Both the position numbers and the translations under genes were made by a program. Of a DNA stretch of 64,000 nucleotides, positions 8,364-20,342 are shown one piece after another; the stretch's first letter is position 1; each line of letters starts with the position of its first letter. The DNA is taken from contig JAHLJT010000631.1 in assembly GCA_031308135.1 (NCBI GenBank), forward strand, positions 33,527,522 through 33,591,521, given 5' to 3'. The DNA comes from Acheta domesticus (taxonomy: Eukaryota > Arthropoda > Insecta > Orthoptera > Gryllidae). The notes beneath the pieces are model-generated. The model saw only the letters and a program-made list of their open reading frames with translations, was not told the origin of the DNA and ran no database searches.

Positions 8364-10240
8364 GGAGGGGAAGCCGATGGACCTCGTCATACATCATATT
8401 CCACAATAGTGGGCCCAATACCGACCCTTGTGGGACACCAGCAGTGACCTTGTGTACCCTCGGCCCATTATCTGTATGGTAGATCAGGGCTCTATTACTC
8501 AGATACTCAGCCACAATCTTCCTCAGATACGTTGGTACCTTAAATCGGTGGAGAGCTAGGTGAATATTACTCCACCTCGCCGAGTTGAATGCATTCTTAA
8601 TGTCCAACGTAATGACAGCACAGTACTGTTTTGGGCCTCCCTTCCATCTACTTCCTCCAGTTGCTTGTCGAGCGGTGTTAATGACAAGCTGGACGGCGTC
8701 AACTGTCGAGCGGGCTCTGCGGAAACCATACTGGTTTTCCGAAAGACCTCCTCCTTCCTCTACAGCTTTCTCCAGCCTGGTACTAATAATTCTCTCCAGA
8801 ACCTTGCCAGCTGTGTCAAGCATACATAGTGGCCGGTATGACGATGGATCTTCAGGAGATTTATTCCCCTTAGGGAGGAGCACCAGACGTTGTTTTTTCC
8901 ATCTTTCTGGATACACCCCTTCTCTCAAGCAAGAATAGTAGAGATCCACAAAGATATCGGTGTGGTCGAGTATCGCAGTCTTGAGGGCAATATTGAGAAT
9001 GTTATCCGGTCCGGTAGCCTTTGTGTTGTCGATTCTTCTGATTGCGTGCAGAACTTCCTCCTGCGTGACTGGAGGAATTATTTCTACGTCAGATAACGCT
9101 GTATTAACTGTTTCAGCGGGGTGGGTCGGGAATAGGGCTGTCACAATTTTAAGCAACATATTGGGGCAAGTTGGAGAGCGTAGGTGCCACTGTCTCAACC
9201 TACTCATGACCGTCTTGTACGGCCTACCCCATGGGTCTTTTTCGACCTCGTCACACAGACTTTTGGCGCATACGCGTTTGCTCTTGCGGATTTCAATCTT
9301 CAACTACCTTCGAGCGAGTTTATATTGCTCTTGCAATTGTAGAAACATGTCTCTGCCACGAGCTCTCTGGTACTGTCTCCTGGCTCGGAGGCACTGCCGG
9401 CGTAATTGGGCTATTTCCTCATTCCACCAGTAAACTGATGAGCGTCGAATGATTGCGCCCCGTCTAGGCATTGCCGCATCACAGGCTTTGGTTACCCATT
9501 TTATAACCTGCCCTGCTTTATCATCTGTGGTACCTGTTGGTACTATCGTCTCCAAACATAGTCGGAAAACTTCTTCGTCAAACATTTTTGCTTTCCACCC
9601 AGCTGGCTGATATTTCGGTGCAAAATTATCCTTCCGTTGATTTTTCACCTCGTACAAAAGAGCCTGGTGGTCACTATGGGTATAGTGCTCACTAACTCTC
9701 CAGGACACTCCCATTCTCAATAGGTTATCTGACATGAACGTCAGATCCACAACAGATCCCACGCCCCCTCTGCGAAAGGTGTATGTGTCTCCTGTGTTGG
9801 CGAGCTCTACATTAAACAGAGAGAGGGATGCCAGAACCGCTCGACCTCGCTCATTAGTGGACGAACTACCCCACTCGACCGCCCAGGCGTTGAAGTCTCC
9901 CGCTATCACCAACGGGCTTCGTCCTCTTGCGTCATACACTATGCGGTCGAGGAACTGCTCAAACTCGTCCATTGTCGCATTTGGTGAGGCATAATAGCTA
10001 TAGATGTAGACACCGTTGATTTTTACCCACACAAATCCAGCTCCGGGTCTCGTCATTACTTGCTGGAATGAGTGTTTTCCACAGGCCCAGATTGCCGCCT
10101 TGTTGTGGAGGTCAGATACCGACGCTCTATCATCTTGGTTTCTGTGCTGTTCGCAAATTATTGCTAAATCAGCCTCCCATTCCCTTACCGACTGTGCCAG
10201 GATATCCTGGGCAACTGCACAATGGTTGAGATTAAGTTGT
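8364..10240 (-). mobile_element. R1-clade-like non-LTR retrotransposon, truncated at both sides
   Basis: A minus-strand LINE fragment holding endonuclease then reverse transcriptase. At its 5' side (right) the coding sequence passes directly into a ~1 kb (TGTGTCTG)n tract, as in a 5'-truncated insertion. At its 3' side (left) it is cut by the assembly gap before RT catalytic motif C. No ORF1, 3'UTR or tail is visible. Several R1-clade families (Waldo, Mino) are known to insert into (AC)n-type microsatellites, which fits the setting. Clade assignment rests on remembered motif style, not on a tree. Confidence 0.75.
8364..10240 (-). pseudogene. LINE ORF2: endonuclease plus reverse transcriptase, one in-frame stop
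   Basis: Read on the minus strand, the frame opens at the microsatellite edge with QLNLNHCAVAQDIL, an AP-endonuclease start. It continues with GDFNAWAVEWGS (~9900), DLTFMS (~9740) and SDHQALLYE (~9670), all expected of a LINE endonuclease. A single TAG at 9304-9306 interrupts the frame, and the same frame resumes at once with KIEIRKSKR. The RT follows with KATGPDNI, YRPLCMLDTAGKVLERI, NQYGFRRARSTVDAV, ITLDIKNAFNSARW and AGVPQGSVLGPLL. The catalytic DD box would lie inside the gap. With only one stop, the copy looks young. Confidence 0.88.
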
Positions 10241-11236
10241 GTTAGTGTGTGTTAGTGTCTGGGCGTGTGTGTCTGTATGCGTGTCTCTGTGTGTGTCTGT
10301 GTGTTTGTGTGTGTCTGTATGTGTGTGAGTGAGGTTGTGTCTATCTGTGTGTGTTAGTGTGTCTGTATGTCTGCGTGTGTCTGTATGTATCTGTGTGTGT
10401 CTGTGTGTGACTGTAGGTGTGTGCCTGTGTGTGTGTGTTTGTGTGTGTCTGTGTGTGTGTCTGTGTGTGTCTCGGCGTGTGAGTCTGTGTGTGTAACTGT
10501 GTGTGCGACTGTGGTTGTGTCTGTGCGTATATGCCCGAATGTGTGTCTGCGAGTCGATCTGTGTGTGTGTCTGTGTGTGAATTTGTGTGTGTGTGTCTGG
10601 GAATGTCTGTGTGTGTGTCTGTGTGTCTATCTGTGCGTGACTGTGTGTGTTTCTCTGTGTGTGCTTCTGTGTGTTTCTTTGTGTGTATGTGTGCGGGTCT
10701 CTGTGTGTCTGTGTGTGGGTGTCTGTGTGTGTCTGTCTGTGTCTGTGAGTGTCTGTGTGTGTGTCTGTGGGTGTCTGTGTGTGTCTGTCTGTGTCTGTAT
10801 GTGTCTGTGTGTGTCTGTGTGAGTGTCTGTGTGTGTCTGTGTGTGTCTGTGTGTTTCTGTGTGTGTCTGTGTGAGTGTCTGTGTGTGTCTGTGTGTGTCT
10901 GTGTGTTTCTGTGTGTGTCTGTGTGTGTCTGCGTGTGTGTCTGTGTGTGTCTATGTGTGTGTCTGTGTGTGTTTGTCTGTGTGTGTCTGTGTGTTTGTCT
11001 GTGTGTGTCTGTGTGTGTTTGTGTCTGTGTGTGTTTGTGTCTGTGTGTGTCGGTGTGTGTCTGTGTTTGTCTGTGTGTGTCTGTGTCTGTGTGTTTGTCC
11101 GTGTGTCTGTGTGTGTCTATGTGTGTTTCTGTGTGTCTGTGTGTTTGTGTGTGTCTGTGTGTGTGTGTCTGTGTATGTGTTTGTGTGTGTCTGTGTGTAT
11201 CTGTGTGTGTGTCTTTGCGTGTGTCTGTGAGTGTTT
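10241..11236. repeat. ~1 kb (TGTGTCTG)n microsatellite
   Basis: Nearly uninterrupted variants of GTGTGTCTGTGT with scattered single-base changes (TGAGTG, TGTATG, TTTGTG). Long open frames exist on both strands (Cys/Val-rich forward, His/Thr-rich backward) only because the unit contains no stop; they are not genes. It lies between the R1-like LINE and the satellite block. Confidence 0.97.
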
Positions 11237-13085
11237 CGACGAAATTTCGCGATTTTTTCCTGCTCGAAAACTTGGGCAGAAAATGCACTTTTCTGCAAAA
11301 TTATGCAAACTATTTCTATTCAGGAATAAAATATTATTTCAAACTTTAATATAGTGTTGAAAAATTCAATTTTTACTGCATTTGGATGAGAAATGAGCCC
11401 TTAAACAAATTTTTAAAAAATGACGAAAAGTTGTCGGTTGAGTATTTCGCGAATTTCTGGAAAACTTAATATCTTTTGAAAAACGGATTGCACCAGTCAA
11501 CTCGCCATGCGATTCCGAGCTGGTATATTGATTTTCAGCGAATTCGAAATTCCCTGCCAAATCGACAATTTTTGTCGATCGAAATCTCGCGATTTTTTAT
11601 TGCTCGAAAAATAGGGCAGAAAATACACTCTTCTGCAAAATTATGAAAACTATTTCTATTCAGGAAGTAAAATATGATTTCATACTTTAATATAGAGTTG
11701 AAAAATTCCATTATTAACTGCATTTGGACGAGAAATGAGAACTGAAAAAAATTTTAAAAAAATGACGAAAAGTGGCCGGTTAAGTTTTTCACGAATTTAT
11801 GGAAAACTAACAATCTGTTTGAAAAACGGATTGCACCTGTGAACTCGCCAAGCGATGCCGGGCTTAGATATTGATTTTCAGCGAATTGGATCGCCAAATC
11901 GACAATTTTTGTCGATCGAAATTTCGCGATTTTTTCTGGCTCGAAAACTCAGGCAGAAAATACACTTTTCTGCAAAATTATGCAAACTATTTCTATTCAG
12001 GAAGTAAAATATGATTTCAAACTTTAATATAGTGTTGAAAAATACCATTATTTACCGCATTTAGATGAGAAATGAGCAATAAAACAAATTTTAAAAAAAT
12101 GACGAAAAGTGGCCGGTTCTGTGCTTTGCGAATTTCTGGAAAATAACAATTTGTTTGAAAAACGGATTGCACTAGTGAACTCGCCATGCGATTCCGGGCT
12201 GGGATATCGATTTTAAGCGAATTCGAAATTCCGTCCGAAATCGACAATTTTTGCGATTTTTTTGCTCGAAAACTTGGTCTGAAAATACATTTTTCTGCAA
12301 AATTAAGCTAACTATTTCTATTCAGAAGTAAAGTAGGATCTGATACTTTAATATAGTGTTGGAAATTTCCATTATTTACCGCATTTGGATGCGAAATGAG
12401 CCCTGAAACAAATTTTTAAAAAATGATGAAAAGTGGCCGGTTAAGTTTTTCGCGAATTTCTGGAAAACTAACAATCTGTTTGAAAAACAGATTGCACCTG
12501 TAAACATGCCTTGCGATTCCGCGCTGGGATATTGATTTTCAGCGAATTCAAAATTCCGTCCAAAATCGTAAATTTTCTTCGATCAATGGACCGACGAAAT
12601 TTCGCGATTTTTTCTTGCTCGAAAACTTGGGCAGAAAATACATTTTTCTGCAAAATTATGCAAACTTTTTCTATTCAGGAAGTAAAATATGATTTCAAAC
12701 TTTAATATAGTGTTGAAAAATTCCATTATTTACCGCATTTAGATGAGAAATGAGCCCTGAAAAAATTTTAAAATAATGACGAAAAGTGGCCGGTTTAGTT
12801 TTTTGCGAATTTCTGGAAAACTAACAATCTGTTGGAAAGACAGATTGCACCAGTGAACTCGCCATGCGATTCCGAGCTGGGATATTGATTTCAAGCGAAG
12901 TCGAAATTCCGTCCCAAATCGGCAATTTTCGTCGATCGACGAAATTTTGCGATTTTTCCTTGCTCGAAAACTTAGGCAGAAATTGCACTTTTCTGCAAAA
13001 TTATGCAAACTATTTCTATTCAGGAAGTAAAATAAGATTTCAGATTTTATATAGTGTTGAAAACTTCCATTATTTACCGCATTAA
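11237..13085. repeat. satellite subfamily A, ~340-bp monomers, about 5.5 copies
   Basis: The anchor CTCGAAAA, usually followed by (C/A)TNGGNCNGAAAATNCA, recurs at 11263, 11603, 11940, 12265, 12618 and 12963, so monomers run 325-353 bases. Each unit also contains TTCTGCAAAATTATGCAAAC, AATATAGTGTTGAAAAAT, AGATGAGAAATGAG and GTGGCCGGTT. No coding frame or RNA gene is seen. Units diverge by scattered substitutions and small indels. Confidence 0.93.
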
Positions 13086-14190
13086 TTTTTAAATTTAATA
13101 TAAAGTAAAAATATTCCACTACTAACCTCATTAGACGAAAAAGGATCCGTGGAACGAAACTTTACAAAATTGGCCAAAAATGGACAATTTCGTTTTTTGC
13201 GAATTTCTCGAAAATTAAATCTTCGTTTGGAAAACGGACTTCACCAATGAAATCGCGTAGCGATTCCGCGCCGGGCGTTATTTATCAGAGGATGCAAAAT
13301 TCCGCCAGAAATCGCTAGTTTACGCGGATCATGGATCGATGAAATTACGTATTTTTTGTTGACTCAAAAAAGATTCAAAAATGCACTTATCTGCAAAATT
13401 ATGCAATCCTTTTCTATTTTAGAAGTAAAATCCAATATTTAAATTTAATATAGAGTAAATATATTCCACTATTAACCTCAATTGGACAAAAAAGGATCCG
13501 TGGAACAATTTTACAAAATTGGCCAAAAGTGGGCTATTTCGGTTTCCGCGATTTCTCGAGTGCCAACACTTGGATTGGAAAACGGATTTCACCAATAAAA
13601 TCGCGTAGCGAATCCGGGCTGGGCGTTAATTTTCAGAGTATTCGAACTTCCGTCAGAAATCGCTAGTTTACGCGGATCATGGATCGATGAAATTACGCAT
13701 TTTTTGTTGGCTTCAATAAAAGGTTTGAAAATGCATCTATCTGCAAAATTATGCAAATTTTTCAATTTTAGAAGTAAAATACAATTTTTAAATTTGATAT
13801 AGAGTAAAAACATTCCACTATTAACCACATTTGGACGAAAAAGGATACGTGGAACTAAATTTTACAAAATTGGCCAAATGTGGCCTATTTCGTTTTTCGC
13901 GATTATCTCGAAAATGAACACTTCGGTTGGAAAACGGACTTCACCAATGAAACCGCGCAGCGATTCCGCGCCAGGCGTTAATTTTCAGAGTATTTAAAAT
14001 TCGGTCAGAAAGGGGTCTATTTTCCTTTTTGCCATTTTCTCAAAAATTAACATTTCGATTGAAAAACCGACTTCACCAATGAAATCGCGTAGAGATATGG
14101 CGCCGGGCGTTATTTTCAGAGGATTAAAAATTCCGTCAGAAATCGCTAGTTTACGCGGATAATGAATCGATGAAATTACGCATTTTTTTG
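13086..14190. repeat. satellite subfamily B, ~350-bp monomers, about three copies
   Basis: The sequence ATGGATCGATGAAATTACG occurs at 13331 and 13679, with a variant at 14161. The extra ~130 bases in the last interval come from a partial duplication of the part with CGACTTCACCAATGAAATCG (~13945 and ~14067). It shares blocks with subfamily A (CTGCAAAATTATGCAA, AAGTAAAAT, AATATAGAG) and with C (CAGAAATCGCTAGTTTACG), so it is intermediate between them. Confidence 0.88.
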
Positions 14191-15215
14191 CCCGTCAGAG
14201 GTATTACTAGTCTGTCAGAGGTATTCGTAGTCCGTCAGAAGTATTAGTAGGCTGTCAGAAGTATTAGTAGTCTGTCAGAGGTATCAGTAGTCTGTCAGAT
14301 GTATTAGTAGACTGTCAGAGGTATTAGTAGTCTGTAAGAGGTATTAGAAGTTTTCAGAGGTGTTAGTAGTCCGTCAGAGATTTTAGTAGCCCGTCAGAGG
14401 TATTCGTAGTCTGCCAGAGGTATTAGTAGTCTGTCAGAGGTATTCGTAGTCCGTCAGAAGTATTAGTAGGCTGTCAGAAGTATTAGTAGTCTGTCAGAGG
14501 TATCAGTAGTCTGTCAGAGGTATTAGTAGTCTGCCAGAGGTATTAGTAGTCTGTCAGAGGTATTCGTAGTCCGTCAGAAGTATTAGTAGGCTGTCAGAAG
14601 TATTAGTAACCCGTCAGAGGTATTCGTAGTCTGCCAGAGGTATTAGTAGTCTGTCAGAGGTATTCGTAGTCTGTCAGAGGTATTAGTAGTCTGTCAGACG
14701 TATTAGTAGTCTGCCAGAGGTATTAGTAGTCTGTCGGAGGTATTCGTAGTCCGTCAGAAGTATTAGTAGGCTGTCAGAAGTATTAGTAGCCCGTCAGAGG
14801 TATTCGTAGTCTGCCAGAGGTATTAGTAGTCTGTCAGAGGTATTCGTAGTCCGTCAGAAGTATTAGTAGTCTGTCAGAGGTATTAGTAGTCTGTCAGAGG
14901 TATTCGTAGTCTGCCAGAGGTATTAGTAGTCTGTCAGAGGTACTCGTAGTCCGTCAGAAGTATTAGTAGGCTGTCAGAAGTATTAGTAGTCTGTCAGAGT
15001 TATTAGAAGCCTTTGAGAGGTATTAGTAGTCCGTAGAGGTATTAGTAGCCTGTACGAAGAATTAGTAGCCTGTCAGAGGTATTAGTAGACTGTCAGGAGG
15101 TATTAGTAGTCCGTCAGAGGTATTAGTAGTCTCTCAGAGGTATTAGTAGTCTGTCAGAGGTATTAGTAGTCCTTCAGAGGTATTAGTAATCTGTCAAAAG
15201 TAGTCTCTCTGAGGT
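14191..15215. repeat. minisatellite: ~50 copies of a 20-bp unit inside the satellite
   Basis: Tandem array of GTCAGAGGTATTAGTAGTCT with variants (CCGTCAGAAG, CTGCCAGAGG, TATTCGTAGT, TATCAGTAGT). The marked variant CCGTCAGAAG recurs at 14451, 14571, 14751, 14851 and 14951, all separated by multiples of 20 (120, 180, 100, 100), which shows higher-order duplication of blocks of five to nine units. Satellite sequence GATGAAATTACGCATTTTTT ends immediately before the array and appears again immediately after it. Confidence 0.95.
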
Positions 15216-18200
15216 ATCTTGGATCGATGAAATTACGCATTTTTTGTTGGCCTAAAGGAAAGGGTTAAAAATGAACCTATCCCCATAATATGAAAACTTT
15301 TTGTATTTCGGAAGTAAAATACAAAATTTAAATTTCATATAGAGTTAAAATATTCCAATATTAACCTCATTGGGACGAAGAAAGAACCATAAATCGAAAT
15401 TTTACAAATTAGGTCAAAAGTGGGCAATTTGGTTTTTTGCTATTTTCTCGAAAACTAACTCTCTGATTGGAATGCGGACTTTACCAATGCAATCTCGGTG
15501 CGGATTCAAACCGTACGTTAATATTCCGAGAATTCGAAATTCCGTCAGAAATCGTTGGTTTACGTCAATCTTGGATCGATGAAATTACGCATTTTTTGTT
15601 GGCCCAAAGAAAAGGGTTAAAAATGGACCTAACTCCAAAATTATGAAACCTTTTTTTTCGGAAGTCAAATACAAGTTTTAAATTATAATATAGAGTTATA
15701 ATATTCCATTATTAACCTCATTTGGAGGAAAAACAACCAATCGAAATTTTACAAATTTGGTCAAAAGTGGGCTATATCAATTTTCGCTATTTTCTCAAGA
15801 ACTAAGTCTCTGATTGGAAATCGGACTTCACCAATGCAATCTCGGTGCGAATTCGAACCGTTCGTTAATATTCCGAGAATTCGAAATTCCACCAGAAATC
15901 CCTAGTTTACGTCAATCTTGGATCGATGAAATTACGTATTTTTTGTTGGCACAAAGAAAAGGGTCAAAAATGGACATATCTGCAAAATTATGAAACCTTT
16001 TTGTTTTTCGGAAGTAAAATACAAGTTTTAAATTATCATATAGAGTTAAAATATTCCATTATTTACCTCATTTGGACGAAAAAACAACCATGAATCGAAA
16101 TTTTACTAATTTTCGTTCAAAAGTGGGCTATTTTAATTTTCGCTTTTTTTTAAGAACTAACTCTCTGATTGGAAAACGGACTTCACCAATGCAATCTCGG
16201 TGCCGAATCGTACCGTGCGTTAATATTTCGAGGATTCGAAATTCCACCAGAAATCGCTAGATTACGTCAATCTTGGATCGATGAAATTACGCATTTTTTG
16301 TTGGCGTAAAGAAAAGGGTTATGAATGTACCTATCTGCAAAACATGAAAACTTTTTTTATTTCGGAAGTAAAATACAAGTTTTAAATTTCATATAGAATT
16401 AAAATATTCCAATATTACCCTCATTTGGCGAAACTACAACCACAAATCGAAATTTTACAAATTAGGTCAAAAGTGGGCTATTTCGTATTCCGCTATTTTC
16501 TCGAAAACTAACTCTCTGATTAGAAAACGCTCTTCGCCAATGCAATCTCGGTGCGGGTAAGAATCGTGCGTTAATATTCAGAGAATTCGAAATTCCGTCA
16601 GAAATCGCTAGTTTACGTCAACCTTGGATAGATGAAATTACGCATTTTTTGTTGGCTTAAAGAAAAGGGTTAAAAATGGACTTATCTGAATAATTATGAA
16701 AACTTTTTGTATTTCTGAAGTAAAATACAAGTTTTAAATTTCATATGGAGTTAAAATATTCCAATATTAACCCCATTTGGACGAAAACACAACCATAAAT
16801 CGAAATTTTACAAATTTGGTCAAAAGTGGGCTATTTCGTTTTTCATAATTTTCTCGAAATCTAACTCTCTGATTGGAAAACGGACTTCACAAATGCAATC
16901 TCGGTGGGTATACGAACCGTGCATTAATATTCAGAGGATTCGAAATTCCATCAGAAATCGCCAGTTTACGTCCATCATGGATCGATGAAACTGCGCATTT
17001 TTTGTTAAACCAAAGAAAGGGGATAAAAATGGAACTATCTGTAAAATTTTGAAAACGTTTTGTATTTCAGAAGTAAAATACAAGTTTTAAATTTCATATA
17101 GAGTTAAAATATTCCATTATTAACCTCATTTTGACGAAAAAAACAACCACGACTCGAAAATTTACAAATTTGATCTAAGTGGGCTATTTTGTTTTTCAAA
17201 ATTTTCTCATAAACTAACTCTCTGATTTGAAAACGGACTACACAAATGCAATTACGGTGGGTATACGAACCGTGCGTTAATATTCGGATAATTCAAAATT
17301 CCACCAGATATCGCTAGTTTACGTCAATCATGGATCGATGAAATTACGCATTTTTTGTTGCTCTGAAGAAAAGGGTTAAAAATGGACCAATCTGCAAAAG
17401 ATGAAAATTTTTTATTTCAGAAATAAAATACAAGTTTTAAATTTCATATAGAGTTAAAAAATACCAATATTACCCTCAGTTGGACGAAAAAACAACCATG
17501 AATCGAAATTTTACTAATTAGGTCAAAAGAGGGCAATTTCGTTTTTCGCTATTTTCTCGTAAACTAACTCTCTGATTGGAGAGCGGACTTCACAAATGCA
17601 ACCTCGGTGCGGATTAGTACCGTGCGTTATGATTCAGAGAATTCAAAATCCCGTCAGAAATCGCTAGTTTACGTCAATCTTTGATCGATGAAATTACGCA
17701 TTTTTGTTGGCTCAAAAAAAAACCGTTAAAAAGTGGACCTATCAGAAAAATATGAAAACTTTTTGTATTTCGGAAGTAAAATACAAGTTTTAAATTTTAT
17801 ATAGAGTTAAAATATTCCAATATTAACCCCATTTGGACGAAAAAACAACCATAAATCGAATTTTTACAAATTATATCAAAATTGGCATTTTCGTTTTTCT
17901 TTATTTTCTCGAAAACTAACTCTCTGATTGGAAAACAGACTCCACAAATGCAATCACGGTGCGGAGTAGAACCGGGCGTTAATGTTCAGAGAATTCGAAA
18001 TTTCGTCAGAAATCGCTAGGTTACGTCAATCTTTGATCGATGAAATTACGCATTTTTAGTTGGCCCGAAGGGAAGTGTTAAAAATGCACCTATCTGCAAA
18101 ATTTTGAAAACTTTTTGTATTTCAGAAGTAAAATACAAGTTTTATATTTCATATAGGGTTAAAATATTCCATTATGAACCCCATTTGGGCAAGAAAAGAA

Positions 18201-19090
18201 ACATGAATCGAAATTTTACAAAATTGGTCAAAAGAGGGCTATTTCCATTTACGCTATTTTCTCGAAAACTAACTCTGATTAGAAAACGGACTTCACCAAT
18301 GCAATGTCGGTGGGTATAGGAACCGGGCGTTAAAATTCACAGAATTTGAAATTCCATTAGAAATCGCTAGTTTTCGTCAATCTTGGATGGATGAAATTTC
18401 GCAATTTTTGTTGGTCTAAAGATAAAGGTTAAAAATGCAATTATCTGCAAAATATGAAAACATTTTGTATTTCGGAATTAAAATGCAGGTTTTAAATTTC
18501 ATTTATAGCAAAAATATTCCATTATTAACCTCATTTGGACGAAGAAACAACCATGAATCGAAATAATACAAAATTGGTCAAAAGTGGGCTATTTCAATTT
18601 TCACTATTTTCTCGAAAACTAACCTCTCTGATTGGAAAACGGACTTCAACAATGCAATCTCGGTGCGGATTAGAACCGTGCGTTAATATTCAGAGAATTC
18701 GAAATTTCGTCAGATAAGCGCTAGTTTACGTCAATCTTGGATCGATGAAATTACGCATTTTTGTTGGTTAAAGAAAAGGGTTAAAAATGGACCTATCTGG
18801 AAAATTATGAAAACTTTTTGTGTTTCAGAAGTAAAACACAAATTTTAAATTTCATATAGAGTTTAAATATTCCATTATTAAACTTATTTGGACGAAAAAA
18901 CAACCATGAATTGAAATCTTAAAAAACTGGTCAAAAGTGGTCTATTTCATTTTTCGCTATTTTCTCGAAAACTAACTCTCTGATTGGAAAACGGATTTCA
19001 CCAAGCAATTTCGTTGCGGAATTGACCCGTGCGGTAATATTCAGAGGATTCATTATTCCGTCAGAAATCGCTAGTTTACCTCAATTATAT
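15216..19090. repeat. satellite subfamily C, ~352-bp monomers, about eleven copies
   Basis: (T/A)TGGATCGATGAAATTACGC or a close variant recurs at 15219, 15571, 15918, 16273, 16624, 16977, 17330, 17680, 18032, 18383 and 18737; spacings are 347-355. Other shared blocks are CATATAGAGTTAAAATATTC, TTGGACGAAAAAACAACCAT, CTCGAAAACTAACTCTCTGA and TTCACCAATGCAATCTCGGT. Short frames inside are fortuitous. The array ends at about 19090, where a LINE begins. Confidence 0.95.
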
Positions 19091-19534
19091 CAATTGTCAG
19101 TCTGTGGATGTCCTTCGTCGAGTGAACACCGTCCCGGAGCGCTCCGAGCTTAGGCGCAGGTAGTTTTCTTGGAGGTGGTCAAAGGCTTAGTGCACTGCAC
19201 CGGTGGTGTCGTCGCAGCGCAAGGATTGAAAGATAAGTGTTGCACGCTTCTTATTTATTTGTCTTTTTGGTTTGGTCTTTTTATAACGTAACTGTAACTG
19301 CAGTGATATCGCTTATTGCATACTCTATTTTGAACTTATTTCTTTTGAGGTAGTTATCAAATTCCACTGTCCGTTTTCTCCATTTAAATTTTACCTTGTT
19401 CCTGTAACATATATTAGTAATTTCAAATTTTCAAATACGAGCAATAGCTAATAACTTCACTCCTTTGCTTGAAATTATCTATCTTCTGTTCCCTTCACCA
19501 TCAATTTTCTTTCATTATCTCCATCTCCATCAGC

Positions 19535-20222
19535 ATGGCAAGGACCAATAGATCCAACTCTAGCGCGGCGAGTATCAACGCAGAGTTGAATACCGGATTG
19601 CAAGAGGTGGTGAAGTGTCCTGCTTTCCTCGAATCCTTAGCGTCCTGTTCTCACCGGAATGGTCGCCACGAAGTTAGAGGAGAGTATGCGCTTCAACACA
19701 GATTTAATAAATGATTTGCGCAGGGAACTTGCAGAACGTGACCGGGAAATAAAAAATTTAAAGGCAGAACTGGACGCTAAAACCGATCAGCTGGAGATGT
19801 ACACCCGGCGGAACTCCCTGCGGATCTTTGGAGTAAAAGAAAGCGACAGTGAAGATCCAGACCAGCTGGCGATCGACGTGGCGAAAAAGATAAGTGTTGA
19901 TTTAAACCGCAACGATATCGATAGATGCCACAGAGTGGGACCAAGGATCCCTGGGAAATCCCGCCCACTCATTGTAAAATTTGTTAGTTACAGGAAGCGC
20001 CGGGAGGTCTTCCGCGAAAAGAGAAAGCTGAAAAGATCTGGCATGACCATTCGGGAAGACTTAACAAAAGCTCGCCTGGATCTCTTGAATGAAGCTATTT
20101 CTACTTTCGGGCTGAGGAACGTGTGGACAGAAGACGGAACTATCATCGTTAAAACAGGTAGTGGCCGTGCCCGCGTGCAGACAAAGGCCGAGCTGCAAGC
20201 TGCAGGTAGCCGCTTAGCGTAG
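19535..20222 (+). pseudogene. LINE ORF1: nucleic-acid-binding protein with coiled coil, one frameshift
   Basis: ATG 19535 opens a Ser/Asn-rich start (MARTNRSNSSAAS). The frame must shift near 19650 to continue into the main part (ATG 19659 to TAG 20220-20222). That part has a coiled coil (RRELAERDREIKNLKAEL) followed by an RRM-like domain with YTRRNSLRIFGV, DIDRCHRVG, RPLIVKFVSYRKRREVF and TIREDLT. This is the L1-ORF1-type (Transposase_22) arrangement, an RNA-binding chaperone that packages LINE RNA. ORF2 starts about 120 bases downstream. Confidence 0.82.
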
Positions 20223-20342
20223 GAGCGCCCTCCCCCAAAACCTTACCCCTCTCACCACAGCCTAACGCACTCTTGGTATTTCTAAGACAATTTCCTTCTC
20301 TTGTTTATTTCCACTCTCTCTTAATATCCCCTTTCTCAAGGC

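Noticed and set aside
10341..11354. Long ORFs (up to ~315 codons) on both strands, His/Thr-rich or Cys/Val-rich
   Set aside because: They are translations of the (TGTGTCTG)n microsatellite, which has no stop codons in several frames.
14191..15215. Regular 20-bp repeats considered as a CRISPR array
   Set aside because: Units are contiguous with no spacers, they vary freely, and the setting is an animal satellite.
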